Assembly: GCF_900105175.1 (NCBI RefSeq)
Contig: NZ_LT629771.1
Location: forward strand, 124,001-188,000
Direction of reading: 5' to 3'
From: Jiangella sp. DSM 45060
GTDB taxonomy: Bacteria > Actinomycetota > Actinomycetes > Jiangellales > Jiangellaceae
Length of the DNA stretch: 64,000 nucleotides
The notes beneath the pieces are model-generated. The model saw only the letters and a list, made by a program, of their open reading frames with translations, was not told where the DNA came from and made no database searches. Shown here one piece after another: positions 21,337 to 29,995 of this stretch. Both the position numbers and the translations under genes were made by a program. The first letter of the stretch is position 1. Every line of letters starts with the position of its first letter.

Positions 21337-21450
21337 ATGAAGGTCAAGCCGAGCGTCAAGCCGATCTGCGACAAGTGCAAGGTGATCCGCCGTCACGGCC
21401 GGGTCATGGTGATCTGCGAGAACCTGCGTCACAAGCAGCGTCAGGGCTGA
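21337..21450 (+). CDS. rpmJ: 50S ribosomal protein L36, zinc-binding form
   Basis: 37-aa L36 starting [19 protein letters not shown]. Zinc ligands CDKC, then Cys in VICENLRH and the following His, so this is the C+ (zinc-dependent) form like the S14 in this window. Too short for many gene finders. It lies 66 bp after infA. Confidence 0.97.
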   Translation: MKVKPSVKPICDKCKVIRRHGRVMVICENLRHKQRQG

Positions 21451-21453
21451 TCA

Positions 21454-21573
21454 CCGGGCACCGCTCGCCCGGACACAACTGAATACCCAGGACAACGCAC
21501 CAGCACCCCTGCTCATCACGGCAGGGACCACCCCCGGGCGGAGGCCGGGGCTCGGCGGCACAGGATCGCCGAG
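21454..21573 (+). promoter_or_regulatory. rpmJ-rpsM intergenic hairpins
   Basis: The 168-bp gap holds CCGGGC/GCCCGG (21454-21472, 7-nt loop), 3 bp after the rpmJ stop, and CTCGGCG/CGCCGAG (21551-21573), 46 bp before rpsM. The first may be a weak terminator or processing site; the second lies in the rpsM leader. Confidence 0.35.
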
Positions 21574-21618
21574 ACGCGGTGCGTCAGACACCTCCGCGAA
21601 CGAAGTGAGGAACACCGC

Positions 21619-21996
21619 ATGGCACGCCTCGTCGGCGTCGACCTCCCGCGCGACAAGCGCCTGGAGGTAGCACTCACCTACATCTTCGGCATCGGGCGTA
21701 CCCGAGCGCTGGAGACGCTGAAGGAAACGGGCGTCAGCCCGGACATCCGCGTCAAGGACCTCGGTGACGAGGAGCTGGTCAAGCTCCGCGACTGGATCGA
21801 GGCCAACTACCAGATCGAGGGCGACCTCCGCCGCGAGGTGCAGAGCGACATCCGCCGCAAGATCGAGATCGGTAGCTATCAGGGCATCCGGCACCGCCGC
21901 GGGCTCCCCGTCCGTGGTCAGCGCACTCACACGAATGCCCGTACCCGCAAGGGTCGGAAGAAGACCGTCGCCGGCAAGAAGAAGGCCGGCAAGTGA
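21619..21996 (+). CDS. rpsM: 30S ribosomal protein S13
   Basis: S13 of the 30S head, bridging to L5 and touching P-site tRNA. 125 aa starting [20 protein letters not shown], with [30 protein letters not shown] and a basic Lys-rich C-terminus ([15 protein letters not shown]). Confidence 0.98.
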   Translation: MARLVGVDLPRDKRLEVALTYIFGIGRTRALETLKETGVSPDIRVKDLGDEELVKLRDWIEANYQIEGDLRREVQSDIRRKIEIGSYQGIRHRRGLPVRGQRTHTNARTRKGRKKTVAGKKKAGK

Positions 21997-22076
21997 GTGC
22001 CGCGACGGCGTCACGCACGCCGTCGCGCGCAGCGAACCGCTGACCTCAGAAGCTTTCGGACAGGAGTACCGCACAC

Positions 22077-22475
22077 ATGCCACCCGCCAAGGGCCGCCAG
22101 ACCAAGGTGCGCCGCAAGGAGAAGAAGAACGTCGCTCATGGTGTCGCGCACATCAAGAGCACGTTCAACAACACGATCGTCTCGATCACCGACCCTCAGG
22201 GCAACGTGATCGCGTGGGCCAGCGCCGGCCAGGTCGGCTTCAAGGGCTCGCGTAAGTCGACGCCGTTCGCCGCGCAGATGGCCGCCGAGGCCGCCGCCCG
22301 CCGTGCCCAGGAGCACGGCATGCGCAAGGTCGACGTGTTCGTCAAGGGCCCGGGCTCGGGCCGGGAGACCGCGATTCGCTCGCTGCAGGCCGTCGGCCTC
22401 GAGGTTGGTTCGATTTCGGACGTGACCCCGCAGGCGCACAACGGCTGCCGTCCGCCGAAGCGCCGCCGCGTCTGA
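22077..22475 (+). CDS. rpsK: 30S ribosomal protein S11
   Basis: S11 on the 30S platform. 132 aa starting [19 protein letters not shown]. Conserved [36 protein letters not shown] and the C-terminal [11 protein letters not shown]. 32 bp before rpsD. Confidence 0.98.
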   Translation: MPPAKGRQTKVRRKEKKNVAHGVAHIKSTFNNTIVSITDPQGNVIAWASAGQVGFKGSRKSTPFAAQMAAEAAARRAQEHGMRKVDVFVKGPGSGRETAIRSLQAVGLEVGSISDVTPQAHNGCRPPKRRRV

Positions 22476-22507
22476 CCCACCGAGACCTCGAGGAGACCTG
22501 AACCACC

Positions 22508-23113
22508 ATGGCCCGTTACACCGGTCCACTCACGAAGAAGTCGCGCCGGCTCGGCGTCGACCTGATCGGCGAGGACAAGGCGTACGAACGCCGTCCTTAC
22601 CCGCCCGGCCAGCACGGCCGCGGCCGGCAGAAGGAGAGCGAGTACCGCCTCCAGCTGCACGAGAAGCAGAAGGCGCGCTACACCTACGGCGTCCTGGAGA
22701 AGCAGTTCCGCCGCTACTACGAGGAGGCCAACCGTCGCCAGGGTCGCACCGGTGACGTCCTCCTCCAGCTGCTGGAGTCGCGTCTCGACAACGTCGTCTA
22801 CCGTTCGGGCCTGGCCCGCACCCGCCGGCACGCCCGCCAGCTGGTCGTCCACGGCCACTTCACGGTCAACGGCCGCAAGGTGAACGTGCCGTCGTACCAG
22901 GTGGCGCTGCACGACGTCATCGACGTGCGGGAGAAGTCCCGCGAGACGACGCCGTTCATCATCGCCCGCGAGACCCACGGCGACCGCCCGGTCCCCGCGT
23001 GGCTCGAGGTCATCCCGAACCAGCTGCGCGTGCTGGTCCACCAGCTCCCGTCCCGGCAGCAGATCGACACGCCGGTGCAGGAGCAGCTCATCGTCGAGTT
23101 CTACTCGAAGTAG
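22508..23113 (+). CDS. rpsD: 30S ribosomal protein S4, zinc-independent form
   Basis: S4, a primary 16S rRNA binder. 201 aa with no cysteine, so the zinc site of the C+ type is absent. An S4 RNA-binding motif lies at RLDNVVYRSGLARTRRHARQ and the following HGHFTVNGRKVNVPS. It is followed by a perfect 12-bp hairpin. Confidence 0.98.
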   Translation: MARYTGPLTKKSRRLGVDLIGEDKAYERRPYPPGQHGRGRQKESEYRLQLHEKQKARYTYGVLEKQFRRYYEEANRRQGRTGDVLLQLLESRLDNVVYRSGLARTRRHARQLVVHGHFTVNGRKVNVPSYQVALHDVIDVREKSRETTPFIIARETHGDRPVPAWLEVIPNQLRVLVHQLPSRQQIDTPVQEQLIVEFYSK

Positions 23114-23127
23114 TAGTCCGCACCATC

Positions 23128-23156
23128 GCCGTGGCCGGCATCGGGCCGGCCACGGC
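23128..23156 (+). terminator. Hairpin between rpsD and rpoA
   Basis: Perfect inverted repeat GCCGTGGCCGGC / GCCGGCCACGGC with a 5-nt loop, 15 bp after the rpsD stop, without a U tract. It may partly separate r-protein expression from rpoA. Confidence 0.6.
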
Positions 23157-23206
23157 GCCCTGATCGCGACAGTCATATAGCGGGCGTCGCGGAGAGGAAG
23201 TCAGAA

Positions 23207-24220
23207 GTGCTCATCACCCAGCGTCCCAGTCTCAGCGAAGAGTCGCTGAACGACTACCGCGCCCGGTTCACCATCGAGCCGCTCGAGCCGGGCTTCGGCT
23301 ACACGCTCGGCAACTCGCTGCGCCGGACCCTGCTCTCGTCCATCCCCGGCGCGGCCATCACGTCGATCCGCATCGACGGTGTGCTGCACGAGTTCACCAC
23401 CATCCCCGGGGTGAAGGAGGACGTCACCGACGTCATCCTGAACCTCAAGGGCCTCGTCGTCTCGTCCGAGCACGACGAGCCGGTCGTGATGTACCTGCGC
23501 AAGCAGGGCCCCGGCGCCGTCACCGCCGCCGACATCGCGCCGCCCGCCGGGGTCGAGGTGCACAACCCTGACCTGCACATCGCCACGCTGAACGGCAAGG
23601 GCAAGCTGGAGATGGAGCTGACGGTCGAGCGCGGCCGCGGCTACGTGTCGGCCGTGCAGAACAAGCGCGCCGACGCCGAGATCGGCCGCATCCCGGTCGA
23701 CTCCATCTACTCGCCGGTGCTGAAGGTCACCTACAAGGTCGAGGCGACCCGCGTCGAGGGCCGCACCGACTTCGACCGTCTCATCGTCGACGTCGAGACC
23801 AAGCCGTCGATCCGGCCGCGGGACGCGCTCGCGTCGGCCGGCAGCACGCTGGTCGAGCTGTTCGGCCTGGCCCGCGAGCTGAACATCGAGGCCGAGGGCA
23901 TCGAGATCGGCCCGTCGCCGGTCGACGCCCAGCTGGCCGCGGACCTCGCGCTGCCGATCGAGGACCTGCAGCTCACCGTCCGTTCGTACAACTGCCTCAA
24001 GCGTGAGGGCATCCACTCCGTGGGTGAGCTCGTCTCCCGCAGCGAGGCCGACCTCCTCGACATCCGCAACTTCGGCCAGAAGTCGATCGACGAGGTCAAG
24101 GCGAAGCTGGCCACCATGGGCCTCGGCCTGAAGGACAGCGCGCCGGGCTTCGACCCGGCCGCGGCCGTCGACAGCTACGGCGACGACGACCAGTCCTACG
24201 CCGAAGACGAGCAGTACTGA
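23207..24220 (+). CDS. rpoA: RNA polymerase alpha subunit
   Basis: Nucleates RNA polymerase assembly and contacts activators. 337 aa from a GTG ([13 protein letters not shown]). The alphaNTD shows [20 protein letters not shown] and [20 protein letters not shown] sequence. The alphaCTD helix-hairpin-helix region is [20 protein letters not shown] and [21 protein letters not shown]. The acidic C-terminal tail ([16 protein letters not shown]) is typical of actinobacteria. Confidence 0.98.
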   Translation: MLITQRPSLSEESLNDYRARFTIEPLEPGFGYTLGNSLRRTLLSSIPGAAITSIRIDGVLHEFTTIPGVKEDVTDVILNLKGLVVSSEHDEPVVMYLRKQGPGAVTAADIAPPAGVEVHNPDLHIATLNGKGKLEMELTVERGRGYVSAVQNKRADAEIGRIPVDSIYSPVLKVTYKVEATRVEGRTDFDRLIVDVETKPSIRPRDALASAGSTLVELFGLARELNIEAEGIEIGPSPVDAQLAADLALPIEDLQLTVRSYNCLKREGIHSVGELVSRSEADLLDIRNFGQKSIDEVKAKLATMGLGLKDSAPGFDPAAAVDSYGDDDQSYAEDEQY

Positions 24221-24266
24221 CCGAGCGCGGCCGGTAGCGGCCGCCACCACACAGGAGTAGATCACC

Positions 24267-24872
24267 ATGCCCACCCCAACCAAGGGTGCTCGCCTGGGAG
24301 GCTCGCCGGCTCACCAGCGCGCGATCCTCGCCAACCTGGCGACCGCGCTGTTCGAGCACGGCCGCATCACCACGACCGAGGCCAAGGCCCGCCGCCTGCG
24401 CCCGGTCGCCGAGCGGCTGATCAGCAAGGCCAAGCGCGGCGACCTGCACGCGCGGCGCCAGGTGCTCAGCACGATCCGCGACAAGGACGTCGTGCACGTG
24501 CTGTTCGCCGAGATCGGCCCGCGCTACGAGAACCGCAACGGCGGCTACACCCGGATCGTGAAGATCGGCCCGCGCAAGGGTGACAACGCTCCGATGGCGG
24601 TCATCGAGCTGGTCGAGCCGCTGGCCGAGCAGGTCGTGACCGAGGCGACGAGCGCGACCCGGCGTGCGGCGCAGACGGCGGCTCCGGCTGCCGCCGCGGC
24701 TTCCGCCGCCGAGGCGACCGAGGCTCCGGCCGACGAGACCAAGGTCGAGACGACCGAGGCCGAGGCCGCGGTCGACGAGGCTGCGGGCTCCGAGGAGGCC
24801 GCGTCCGACACCGCCGAAGCCTCGGACGAGGCCAAGGACGACGACGCCGAGGGCTCGGCCGAGAAGGCCTGA
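24267..24872 (+). CDS. rplQ: 50S ribosomal protein L17 with long acidic tail
   Basis: L17 lies near the tunnel exit. The ~120-residue family domain ([40 protein letters not shown]) is followed by ~80 residues of Ala/Glu/Asp repeats, giving 201 aa. This acidic tail contrasts with the basic tail of L29 in the same window. truA starts 26 bp downstream. Confidence 0.97.
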   Translation: MPTPTKGARLGGSPAHQRAILANLATALFEHGRITTTEAKARRLRPVAERLISKAKRGDLHARRQVLSTIRDKDVVHVLFAEIGPRYENRNGGYTRIVKIGPRKGDNAPMAVIELVEPLAEQVVTEATSATRRAAQTAAPAAAAASAAEATEAPADETKVETTEAEAAVDEAAGSEEAASDTAEASDEAKDDDAEGSAEKA

Positions 24873-24898
24873 CCCCCGCGGCACAGCACAGCACCGTC

Positions 24899-25798
24899 AT
24901 GCAGCCCGCCGACCCCACCCCTGGGGACGGCGGGCTGCTGCGTGTGCGGCTCGACCTCGCCTACGACGGCACCGACTTCTCCGGCTGGGCCGCGCAGCCC
25001 GGCCGGCGCACCGTGCAGGGCGTGCTCGAGGAGGCGCTGGGCCGGGTGCTGCGTATCGACCCGCCGCGGCTCACCGTCGCCGGGCGGACCGACGCCGGGG
25101 TGCACGCCCGCGGCCAGGTCTGTCACGTCGACGTCCCGGTGACGGCGTGGGCGGCGGCGCCCGGGCGGTCGGACCGGCCGCCGGCGGTGGCGCTGACGCG
25201 GCGGCTGGCCGGGGTGCTGCCGGGCGACGTCCGGGTGCATGGCGTCGCCGTGGCGCCGTCCGGCTTCGACGCCCGCTTCTCCGCCGTCTGGCGCCGCTAC
25301 CGCTACCGCGTCGCCGACACCGCGTACGGCGCCGACCCGCTGCTGCGCGGGTTCGTGCTGTGGCACGACCGCCCGCTCGACGTCGACGCGATGAACGCCG
25401 CGGCCGCCGGGCTGCTCGGCGAGCACGACTTCGCCGCCTACTGCCGGCCCCGCGAGGGCGCGACGACGATCCGCGAGCTGCGGGTGCTCTCCTGGGAGCG
25501 CTCGGACGACGGCCTGGCCGTCGCGACCGTCGAGGCCGACGCGTTCTGCCACAACCAGGTGCGCGCGATGATCGGCGCCCTGCTGCTCGTCGGCGACGGC
25601 CGCCGCCCGGCCGACTGGCCGGCGACGGTGCTCGCGGCCGGCGCGCGCGACCCGGGCGTCGTCGTCATCCCGCCGCACGGCCTGACGCTCGAGGCCGTCG
25701 GCTACCCGCCCGACGCCGAGCTGGCCGCCCGTGCGGCCACCGCCCGCAGCGTCCGCACCCTCCGTCCGGGGGAGGGGGAAGGTCGGGGAGATCCCTGA
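24899..25798 (+). CDS. truA: tRNA pseudouridine(38-40) synthase
   Basis: Converts uridines 38-40 of the tRNA anticodon arm to pseudouridine. 299 aa. The catalytic Asp lies in [13 protein letters not shown]; other family segments are [30 protein letters not shown] and [20 protein letters not shown]. It is the last gene of the conserved rplQ-truA block; rplM-rpsI lie 37 kb further on. Confidence 0.96.
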   Translation: MQPADPTPGDGGLLRVRLDLAYDGTDFSGWAAQPGRRTVQGVLEEALGRVLRIDPPRLTVAGRTDAGVHARGQVCHVDVPVTAWAAAPGRSDRPPAVALTRRLAGVLPGDVRVHGVAVAPSGFDARFSAVWRRYRYRVADTAYGADPLLRGFVLWHDRPLDVDAMNAAAAGLLGEHDFAAYCRPREGATTIRELRVLSWERSDDGLAVATVEADAFCHNQVRAMIGALLLVGDGRRPADWPATVLAAGARDPGVVVIPPHGLTLEAVGYPPDAELAARAATARSVRTLRPGEGEGRGDP

Positions 25799-25832
25799 GG
25801 GCAAAATCGGCTCGGGCGCGTAGCCTGGTGGA

Positions 25833-26246
25833 GTGTTCACCGATGCGATCGAGATTGCCGTAGCCGCACTGGGGCTCGGGCTTGTCGTGCTGTCCGTGCG
25901 ACAGGCACGGGCCAAGGGCTGGGCGGCCTCGCTGCAGATGGCGGCGGGCGGCTTCCTGCTCATGGGTGCCTCCGCCATCGGCATCGTCGGCTTCGTCGTC
26001 GGGCTGGTGCTCTCGCCGATGGCCTGGATCGGCGTCGGCATGCTCGCGGTGGCCGGCCTGCTGTTCGTGGCGGGCCAGAAGCTCGAGGTCCCGAAGAACT
26101 CCGCCAAGCCCGGCGCCGTCGGCGAGTCCGGACCGGCCCCGAAGGGCGCGGTCGACGCCGGCCCGAAGAAGGGCAAGAAGCAGGCCTCCGGCGATCCCGA
26201 GCTCGACGACATCGAGGCCATCCTGCGCCGCCACGGCATCCAGTAG
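25833..26246 (+). CDS. Small membrane protein with basic C-terminal tail
   Basis: 137 aa from a GTG; TAGCCT six bases upstream suggests a leaderless transcript. Hydrophobic segments lie at about residues 3-21, 33-55 and 59-80. The cytoplasmic tail is Lys/Pro-rich (PKKGKKQASGD) and ends DPELDDIEAILRRHGIQ, a helix-like end that could be a docking motif. Family not recognised; similar proteins occur next to truA in actinobacteria as far as I recall. Confidence 0.7.
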   Translation: MFTDAIEIAVAALGLGLVVLSVRQARAKGWAASLQMAAGGFLLMGASAIGIVGFVVGLVLSPMAWIGVGMLAVAGLLFVAGQKLEVPKNSAKPGAVGESGPAPKGAVDAGPKKGKKQASGDPELDDIEAILRRHGIQ

Positions 26247-26278
26247 GTTCTCGTCGCGAGGCGAAGAACGGCGGCGTT

Positions 26279-26321
26279 CGAGGCCGTGGTAGACCCCGCG
26301 CTCCGGCACCGGGCGGCCTCG
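26279..26321. terminator. Candidate bidirectional terminator
   Basis: Perfect inverted repeat CGAGGCCG / CGGCCTCG with a 27-bp spacer, between the convergent membrane-protein gene and SGNH gene. The long spacer makes it a weak call. Confidence 0.35.
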
Positions 26322-26354
26322 CGGTCAGTGCGCGCGGCTCTGCCCGGTCCATGA

Positions 26355-27197
26355 TCAGCGCGGGACGAGCTCGTCCAGACCGGTGGCCGCCAGCGCGTCG
26401 GCGACGCCCTGCATGACGGCGGGAGAGTTCTCGTTGCCCGGCTGGTCCAGACCCGGCCCGTTCACAATGGGCCGCACGTCCACGCAGGCGGCATCGTGGT
26501 CGGCGGCCGCGGCACACATCGCCGTGGTGAGCTCGGCGAAGAACGTCTCGGCCGCGGCCGGGCCGAAGCCGGCGTCGGTGGCGAACGGGCCGGGGCCCCC
26601 GATGAACGCGTTCCCGGCCGACACCAGCCGGACGACGGTCGGCTCGCCGCCTCGCAGCGAGTCGATCTCGACCAGCATGTCGTCGAACGCGGTCAGCCAC
26701 CGGGCACCCTGCCGGCGGATGCATGCCAGGCCGTCCGGCCCGCCGCACGAGTCGCCCTCGAACAGCCCCGGCAGCTCGCTGAGCTCGTTCGGTCCGGTGG
26801 CGATGACGATCACGTCCGCCGCGGCGACGGCCTCGCGGAGCTCCTCGGACGTCTGCAGCTCGGCCAGCAACGAGGCCGATGTCTGTCCCAGCGACGGGTT
26901 GGACGGCTGGGCCTGTTGCGTGCGGTCCACGAACTCGACCGCCTGCCCGGTCTCGGCCTCGAGCGCGTCGGCGTAGCGGACCATGAACGTCTCGCAGCCG
27001 CCGCAGTGGGCGCCGTTCGGCCACGAGTCGCCGAGCCCGAGGTACGACAACCCCGCTGCCGTTGCCGTCGGCGACGGCGACGGTGCTGAGGTCGGTGTCG
27101 ACGTTGACGCGGTGCTGGTCTCCGGGTCGTCGGAGGCACAGCCGCCGGCGAGCGCCGCGGTGATGAGCAGCAGGGCGAAGGAACGGTGTCGGCGCAT
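26355..27197 (-). CDS. SGNH/GDSL-type lipoprotein
   Basis: 280 aa with a lipoprotein signal (hydrophobic LLLITAALAGGC, lipobox Cys20) and a Ser/Thr/Pro linker. Block I is LGLGDSWPNG (Ser58) and the block III-like segment is TGPNELSELPG, where Asn follows GP. At the expected C-terminal block V the sequence is NENSPAVMQGVADAL, with no DxxH, so the usual catalytic His is not where expected. It may be a degenerate esterase or use another His. AGGAG lies 7 nt before the ATG. It lies 30 bp after the MBL hydrolase gene, probably as last gene of the same operon. Confidence 0.75.
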   Translation of the reverse strand: MRRHRSFALLLITAALAGGCASDDPETSTASTSTPTSAPSPSPTATAAGLSYLGLGDSWPNGAHCGGCETFMVRYADALEAETGQAVEFVDRTQQAQPSNPSLGQTSASLLAELQTSEELREAVAAADVIVIATGPNELSELPGLFEGDSCGGPDGLACIRRQGARWLTAFDDMLVEIDSLRGGEPTVVRLVSAGNAFIGGPGPFATDAGFGPAAAETFFAELTTAMCAAAADHDAACVDVRPIVNGPGLDQPGNENSPAVMQGVADALAATGLDELVPR

Positions 27198-27227
27198 TTC
27201 GGTACTCCTCTGGTCGGATCGTGCGGT

Positions 27228-28058
27228 TCACAGCTCCAGCACGTCGCCCTCGCGGCCGACGCTGACGGGAAGGGGCGCGGCCGCGGCGTACTTGGCGGCC
27301 AGTTCGTCCACCTCGTCGTCGGTGCGGGCGGGCGCGTGGTGGATCAGCACCAGCTGCCCGACCCGGGCGCGGGCGGCCAGCGCGATCGCGTCGCCGATGG
27401 TCGAGTGACCGTACGCCTCGGCCCAGTACCGTTCCGCGTCGGAGAACTGCGCGTCGTGCAGCAGTAGGTCGACGCCGCGGACGAGGGCGACGGCGGGCCC
27501 GTCGCCGGCGCCGGCGGCGTGGTCGGGCAGGTAGGCGAACGAGGCGCCGTCCGCCTCGACCCGCATCCCGAACGTCCGCCCGCCCTTGTGCGGCAGGTCC
27601 GCCAGCCGCACCCGCGCACCGCCGGCCGCGAACCAGCCGGCGTCGCACGCGTCGAACTGCCACCGCCCGGCCAGCCCGTCCGGCCCGATCGGGAAGTGCG
27701 GCGGCGACATCGCCCGTGCCAGCAGCGCCGCCGCCGACCCCGGCGCCGACGGCGACGCGCCGGCCTGCGCGGGCAGCCGCAGCCGCACGTCGGCGCCGTC
27801 GACGTCGCCGGAGCGGAAGAACGGCAGCCCCTGCACGTGGTCCCAGTGCAGGTGGCTGAGCACCAGGTCGCCGCGGTACGGCGCGCCCCCCAGCAGCGCC
27901 GTCAGGTGGGCGAGCCCGGTGCCGGCGTCGAGCACCAGCCGCGGCGCCGGCTCGTCCCGCACGGTCACCGAGACGCACGACGTGTGGCCGCCGGTCCGCA
28001 CGAACGCCGCGCCCGGCGCGGGAGTGGAGCCGCGGACGCCGTGCAGGACGATCCTCAC
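27228..28058 (-). CDS. Metallo-beta-lactamase-fold hydrolase
   Basis: 276 aa from a GTG overlapping the stop of the upstream cNMP-binding gene by 2 nt; the frame is open further upstream but that is coding shadow. Zinc motif SHLHWDH (HxHxDH, residues 69-74), then HDAQFSD (Asp), HSTIGD and LIHHAP for the remaining ligands. The start RIVLHGVRGSTPAPG and TGGHTSCVSV resemble MBL proteins often annotated as RNase Z- or phosphodiesterase-like. Co-transcription with a cNMP-binding protein makes a cyclic-nucleotide phosphodiesterase a possible role; that is inference. Confidence 0.85.
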   Translation of the reverse strand: MRIVLHGVRGSTPAPGAAFVRTGGHTSCVSVTVRDEPAPRLVLDAGTGLAHLTALLGGAPYRGDLVLSHLHWDHVQGLPFFRSGDVDGADVRLRLPAQAGASPSAPGSAAALLARAMSPPHFPIGPDGLAGRWQFDACDAGWFAAGGARVRLADLPHKGGRTFGMRVEADGASFAYLPDHAAGAGDGPAVALVRGVDLLLHDAQFSDAERYWAEAYGHSTIGDAIALAARARVGQLVLIHHAPARTDDEVDELAAKYAAAAPLPVSVGREGDVLEL

Positions 28059-29068
28059 GCCGGCACGTCCTCCCGGCGGTGCGACCCGGCCAGCTCGGCC
28101 AGCCGCTCGCGGTCGATCGCCGCCGACGGCGCCACGGCCACGCGCACGGGGGTGACGGCGGCCAGCGTCGACGTGCGCCGCCCGCCCTCCAGGACGGCCC
28201 GCTCGCCGAGCACCGCGCCCGGCCCGACCTCGGCCAGCCGCCGCCCGTCGACCTCGACCCGCAGCACGCCGTCGAGCAGCAGGTACAGCTCGTCGCCCGG
28301 CTCGCCCTGCAGCGTCAGCAGGTCGCCGTCGGCGAGCGTGCGGATGCGCGGCTTGTCCGCGCCGGTCATCAGCAGCCGCGACAGCACCCGCTCGGCGGCG
28401 CTCTCGACCTCGACGCTCAGCGCCGGCGAGTCCTCGTCGCCCCACGGCGTCCGCGCGCCGAACGAGTGCGCGGCCCACGCCGAGTAGTCGGTGAGGCCGG
28501 ACTTGCGCACCAGCGCGCCGGCGTCGTCGTAGACCCAGTGCCGCGGGAACGCGCTGGCGCCGGGCAGGCCCGGCTCGGACCGGCCGTCCGGGTGGATGGT
28601 CAGCGTCAGCGTCGTCCACACCAGCGGCGAACGCAGCTGGACGAACGGCGGGTGCGGGACGGCGCGCGGCGCGGGCAGCGCGGTCCGGCCGCCGCAGGTC
28701 TGCGTCAGCCGCACGCTGCCGTCGGGCAGGTACTCCGGGTCGCGGCGCAGGACCGGCAGCGCGACCGCGGCGAACGTCGCGCCGAGCCGCCCGATCCGTA
28801 CCGTCGTCGACCCCATCCGCACCCCGGCGGAGGCGCCGTAGCCGGCCCGGACGATCCGCCCGTCCGCGACGTCGGCCCAGCCGGCCAGCACGTTCGCGTA
28901 CCGGAACCGGTCCGCGGCGTGCAGCCCGTCCAGGTCCTCGACGACGTCGGGCGGCGGCGGGTCGTAGTGGGTGAACCCGGTCTCGAAGGCGGCCTTGGTG
29001 AGTCCGGTGACCGCCTCGGACGGAATCCAGGAGAGTATGGTGGCCGTGGCCTCGATACGTGTGTCCAT
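28055..29068 (-). CDS. Cyclic-nucleotide-binding domain protein
   Basis: 337 aa. The C-terminal ~90 residues form a CRP-type cNMP-binding fold: IRTLADGDLLTLQGEPGDEL, then GAVLGERAVLEGGRRTSTLAA, which matches the phosphate-binding cassette (GE...RRTS). No HTH follows, so it is not a CRP-like transcription factor. The N-terminal ~230 residues are an unrecognised domain. TAGCGT lies 6 nt before the ATG, suggesting leaderless transcription, and a GTGCTGGCAC dyad lies 58 bp upstream. First gene of a three-gene operon with the MBL hydrolase and SGNH lipoprotein. Confidence 0.8.
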   Translation of the reverse strand: MDTRIEATATILSWIPSEAVTGLTKAAFETGFTHYDPPPPDVVEDLDGLHAADRFRYANVLAGWADVADGRIVRAGYGASAGVRMGSTTVRIGRLGATFAAVALPVLRRDPEYLPDGSVRLTQTCGGRTALPAPRAVPHPPFVQLRSPLVWTTLTLTIHPDGRSEPGLPGASAFPRHWVYDDAGALVRKSGLTDYSAWAAHSFGARTPWGDEDSPALSVEVESAAERVLSRLLMTGADKPRIRTLADGDLLTLQGEPGDELYLLLDGVLRVEVDGRRLAEVGPGAVLGERAVLEGGRRTSTLAAVTPVRVAVAPSAAIDRERLAELAGSHRREDVPA

Positions 29069-29126
29069 GTGTTCACGCTAGGGAGCGGCGACGCCGGCGG
29101 GCAGGGTGCAGACAGGCCGGTCGGCG

Positions 29127-29139
29127 GGGGTGCTGGCAC
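29127..29139. promoter_or_regulatory. Candidate operator, degenerate copy (cNMP operon)
   Basis: GGGGTGCTGGCAC, 13 of the 16 bases of the perfect dyads at 29921 and 44296. It lies between divergent genes, 58 bp from the start of the minus-strand cNMP-binding gene and 42 bp from the plus-strand membrane gene. Confidence 0.45.
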
Positions 29140-29181
29140 GCCTCCGCATGAGCGCGATCATCGTGGGGTATTTCTTGACGT

Positions 29182-29658
29182 ATGGGAGTCTCGACGCGGT
29201 TTCGGTCGACGACCGCCGCCGGCGTGATCGCGGTGCTCGTCCTGGTGTTCGTGTTCGGCAGCCCGCCGTTCGGCAGCTGGGCCGCTGACAACGCGAACGG
29301 CACCGGCGCGCTCGATCTGTTCCTCAGCGTCCTCGCCTGGCCGTCCTGGGACTTCACCCTCGACGCGCCGGCCCGCGACGTGCTCGCGATGGTGCTGCGC
29401 GCCGTGCTGGTCGTCATCCTCACGGCGGCGTTCCTCACCGCGCTGGCCTGGCCGCGCACCGGCAACGCGGGCGCCCAGCTGCTCACCGGCTGGGCCAGCG
29501 TCGTCTTCGCCGGGGCCGCCGCCGGGCTGGTCATGGGGCTGATCCAGAGCGACGCCTCCGCGCCGGCGGTGTTCGCGCTGATCTCGTCCGGCGCCACCTA
29601 CGGCATCTTCGCCGGCTGGATCGTCGGCCTGGCCACCCTGCGGGCGCCCAGCCGGTAA
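29182..29658 (+). CDS. Four-helix membrane protein
   Basis: 158 aa with hydrophobic segments at about residues 12-28, 70-90, 98-118 and 127-148, an external Trp/Asn-containing loop after TM1, and almost no soluble domain. Family not recognised. It is divergent from the cNMP operon. Its stop is TAA within CGGTAACG, overlapping the next frame, which starts on GTA. Confidence 0.65.
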   Translation: MGVSTRFRSTTAAGVIAVLVLVFVFGSPPFGSWAADNANGTGALDLFLSVLAWPSWDFTLDAPARDVLAMVLRAVLVVILTAAFLTALAWPRTGNAGAQLLTGWASVVFAGAAAGLVMGLIQSDASAPAVFALISSGATYGIFAGWIVGLATLRAPSR

Positions 29659-29903
29659 CGACTCGGGTCCGGGTCGAGGTTCGTCCGTCGGCAGACTTCA
29701 CCGACCCGACCTGGGGCCACGTCCGGGTCGGGGGCGCGGACATCGAGGTCGATGTTTCCGACCGCCCACAGCTGGACTCCTTCGCACTTCACATCCGTGG
29801 TGCGGACGACGACGCCAACCGGTTCGTCGCCCAGCTGCTGCAGAGGCTCGGTGCCCGCGCCTTCGACGTCGCGTCCGAGACCGGCATCTTCACTGGCGGC
29901 TAG
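29655..29903 (+). pseudogene. Short coding frame without a usual start codon
   Basis: Reading from GTA at 29655 gives 82 residues (VTTRVRVEVRPSADFTDPTW ... ASETGIFTGG) with strong codon bias toward G/C in third positions and balanced protein-like composition, unlike random high-GC frames. There is no ATG, GTG or TTG in a suitable place. GTA lies exactly where a GTGA overlap with the upstream stop would put a GTG; a G-to-A change would turn GTGA into GTAA, keeping the upstream stop but removing the start. So it is a recently inactivated gene, a gene using a rare start, or a base-call error. Function unknown. Confidence 0.5.
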
Positions 29904-29920
29904 TCCCGGCCACCCGCCCA

Positions 29921-29936
29921 GGGGTGCTGGCACCCC
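29921..29936. promoter_or_regulatory. Candidate operator GGGGTGC-TG-GCACCCC
   Basis: Perfect 7-bp arms around a 2-bp centre, 59 bp before the start of the REC-cyclase gene that heads the ABC operon. The 7-2-7 layout is that described for NarL-family response regulators. The same 16 bp recur at 44296-44311. Confidence 0.55.
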
Positions 29937-29995
29937 GTCGTATTCGGGTGGCTGCCGCCCTGGCGCGTTCGCGCCGGTAGGAGTGTCATGGCGGC

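Noticed and set aside
29106..29288. Short plus-strand frame in the cNMP-membrane protein spacer
   Set aside because: It overlaps the better supported four-helix membrane protein in another frame and has no ribosome-binding site.
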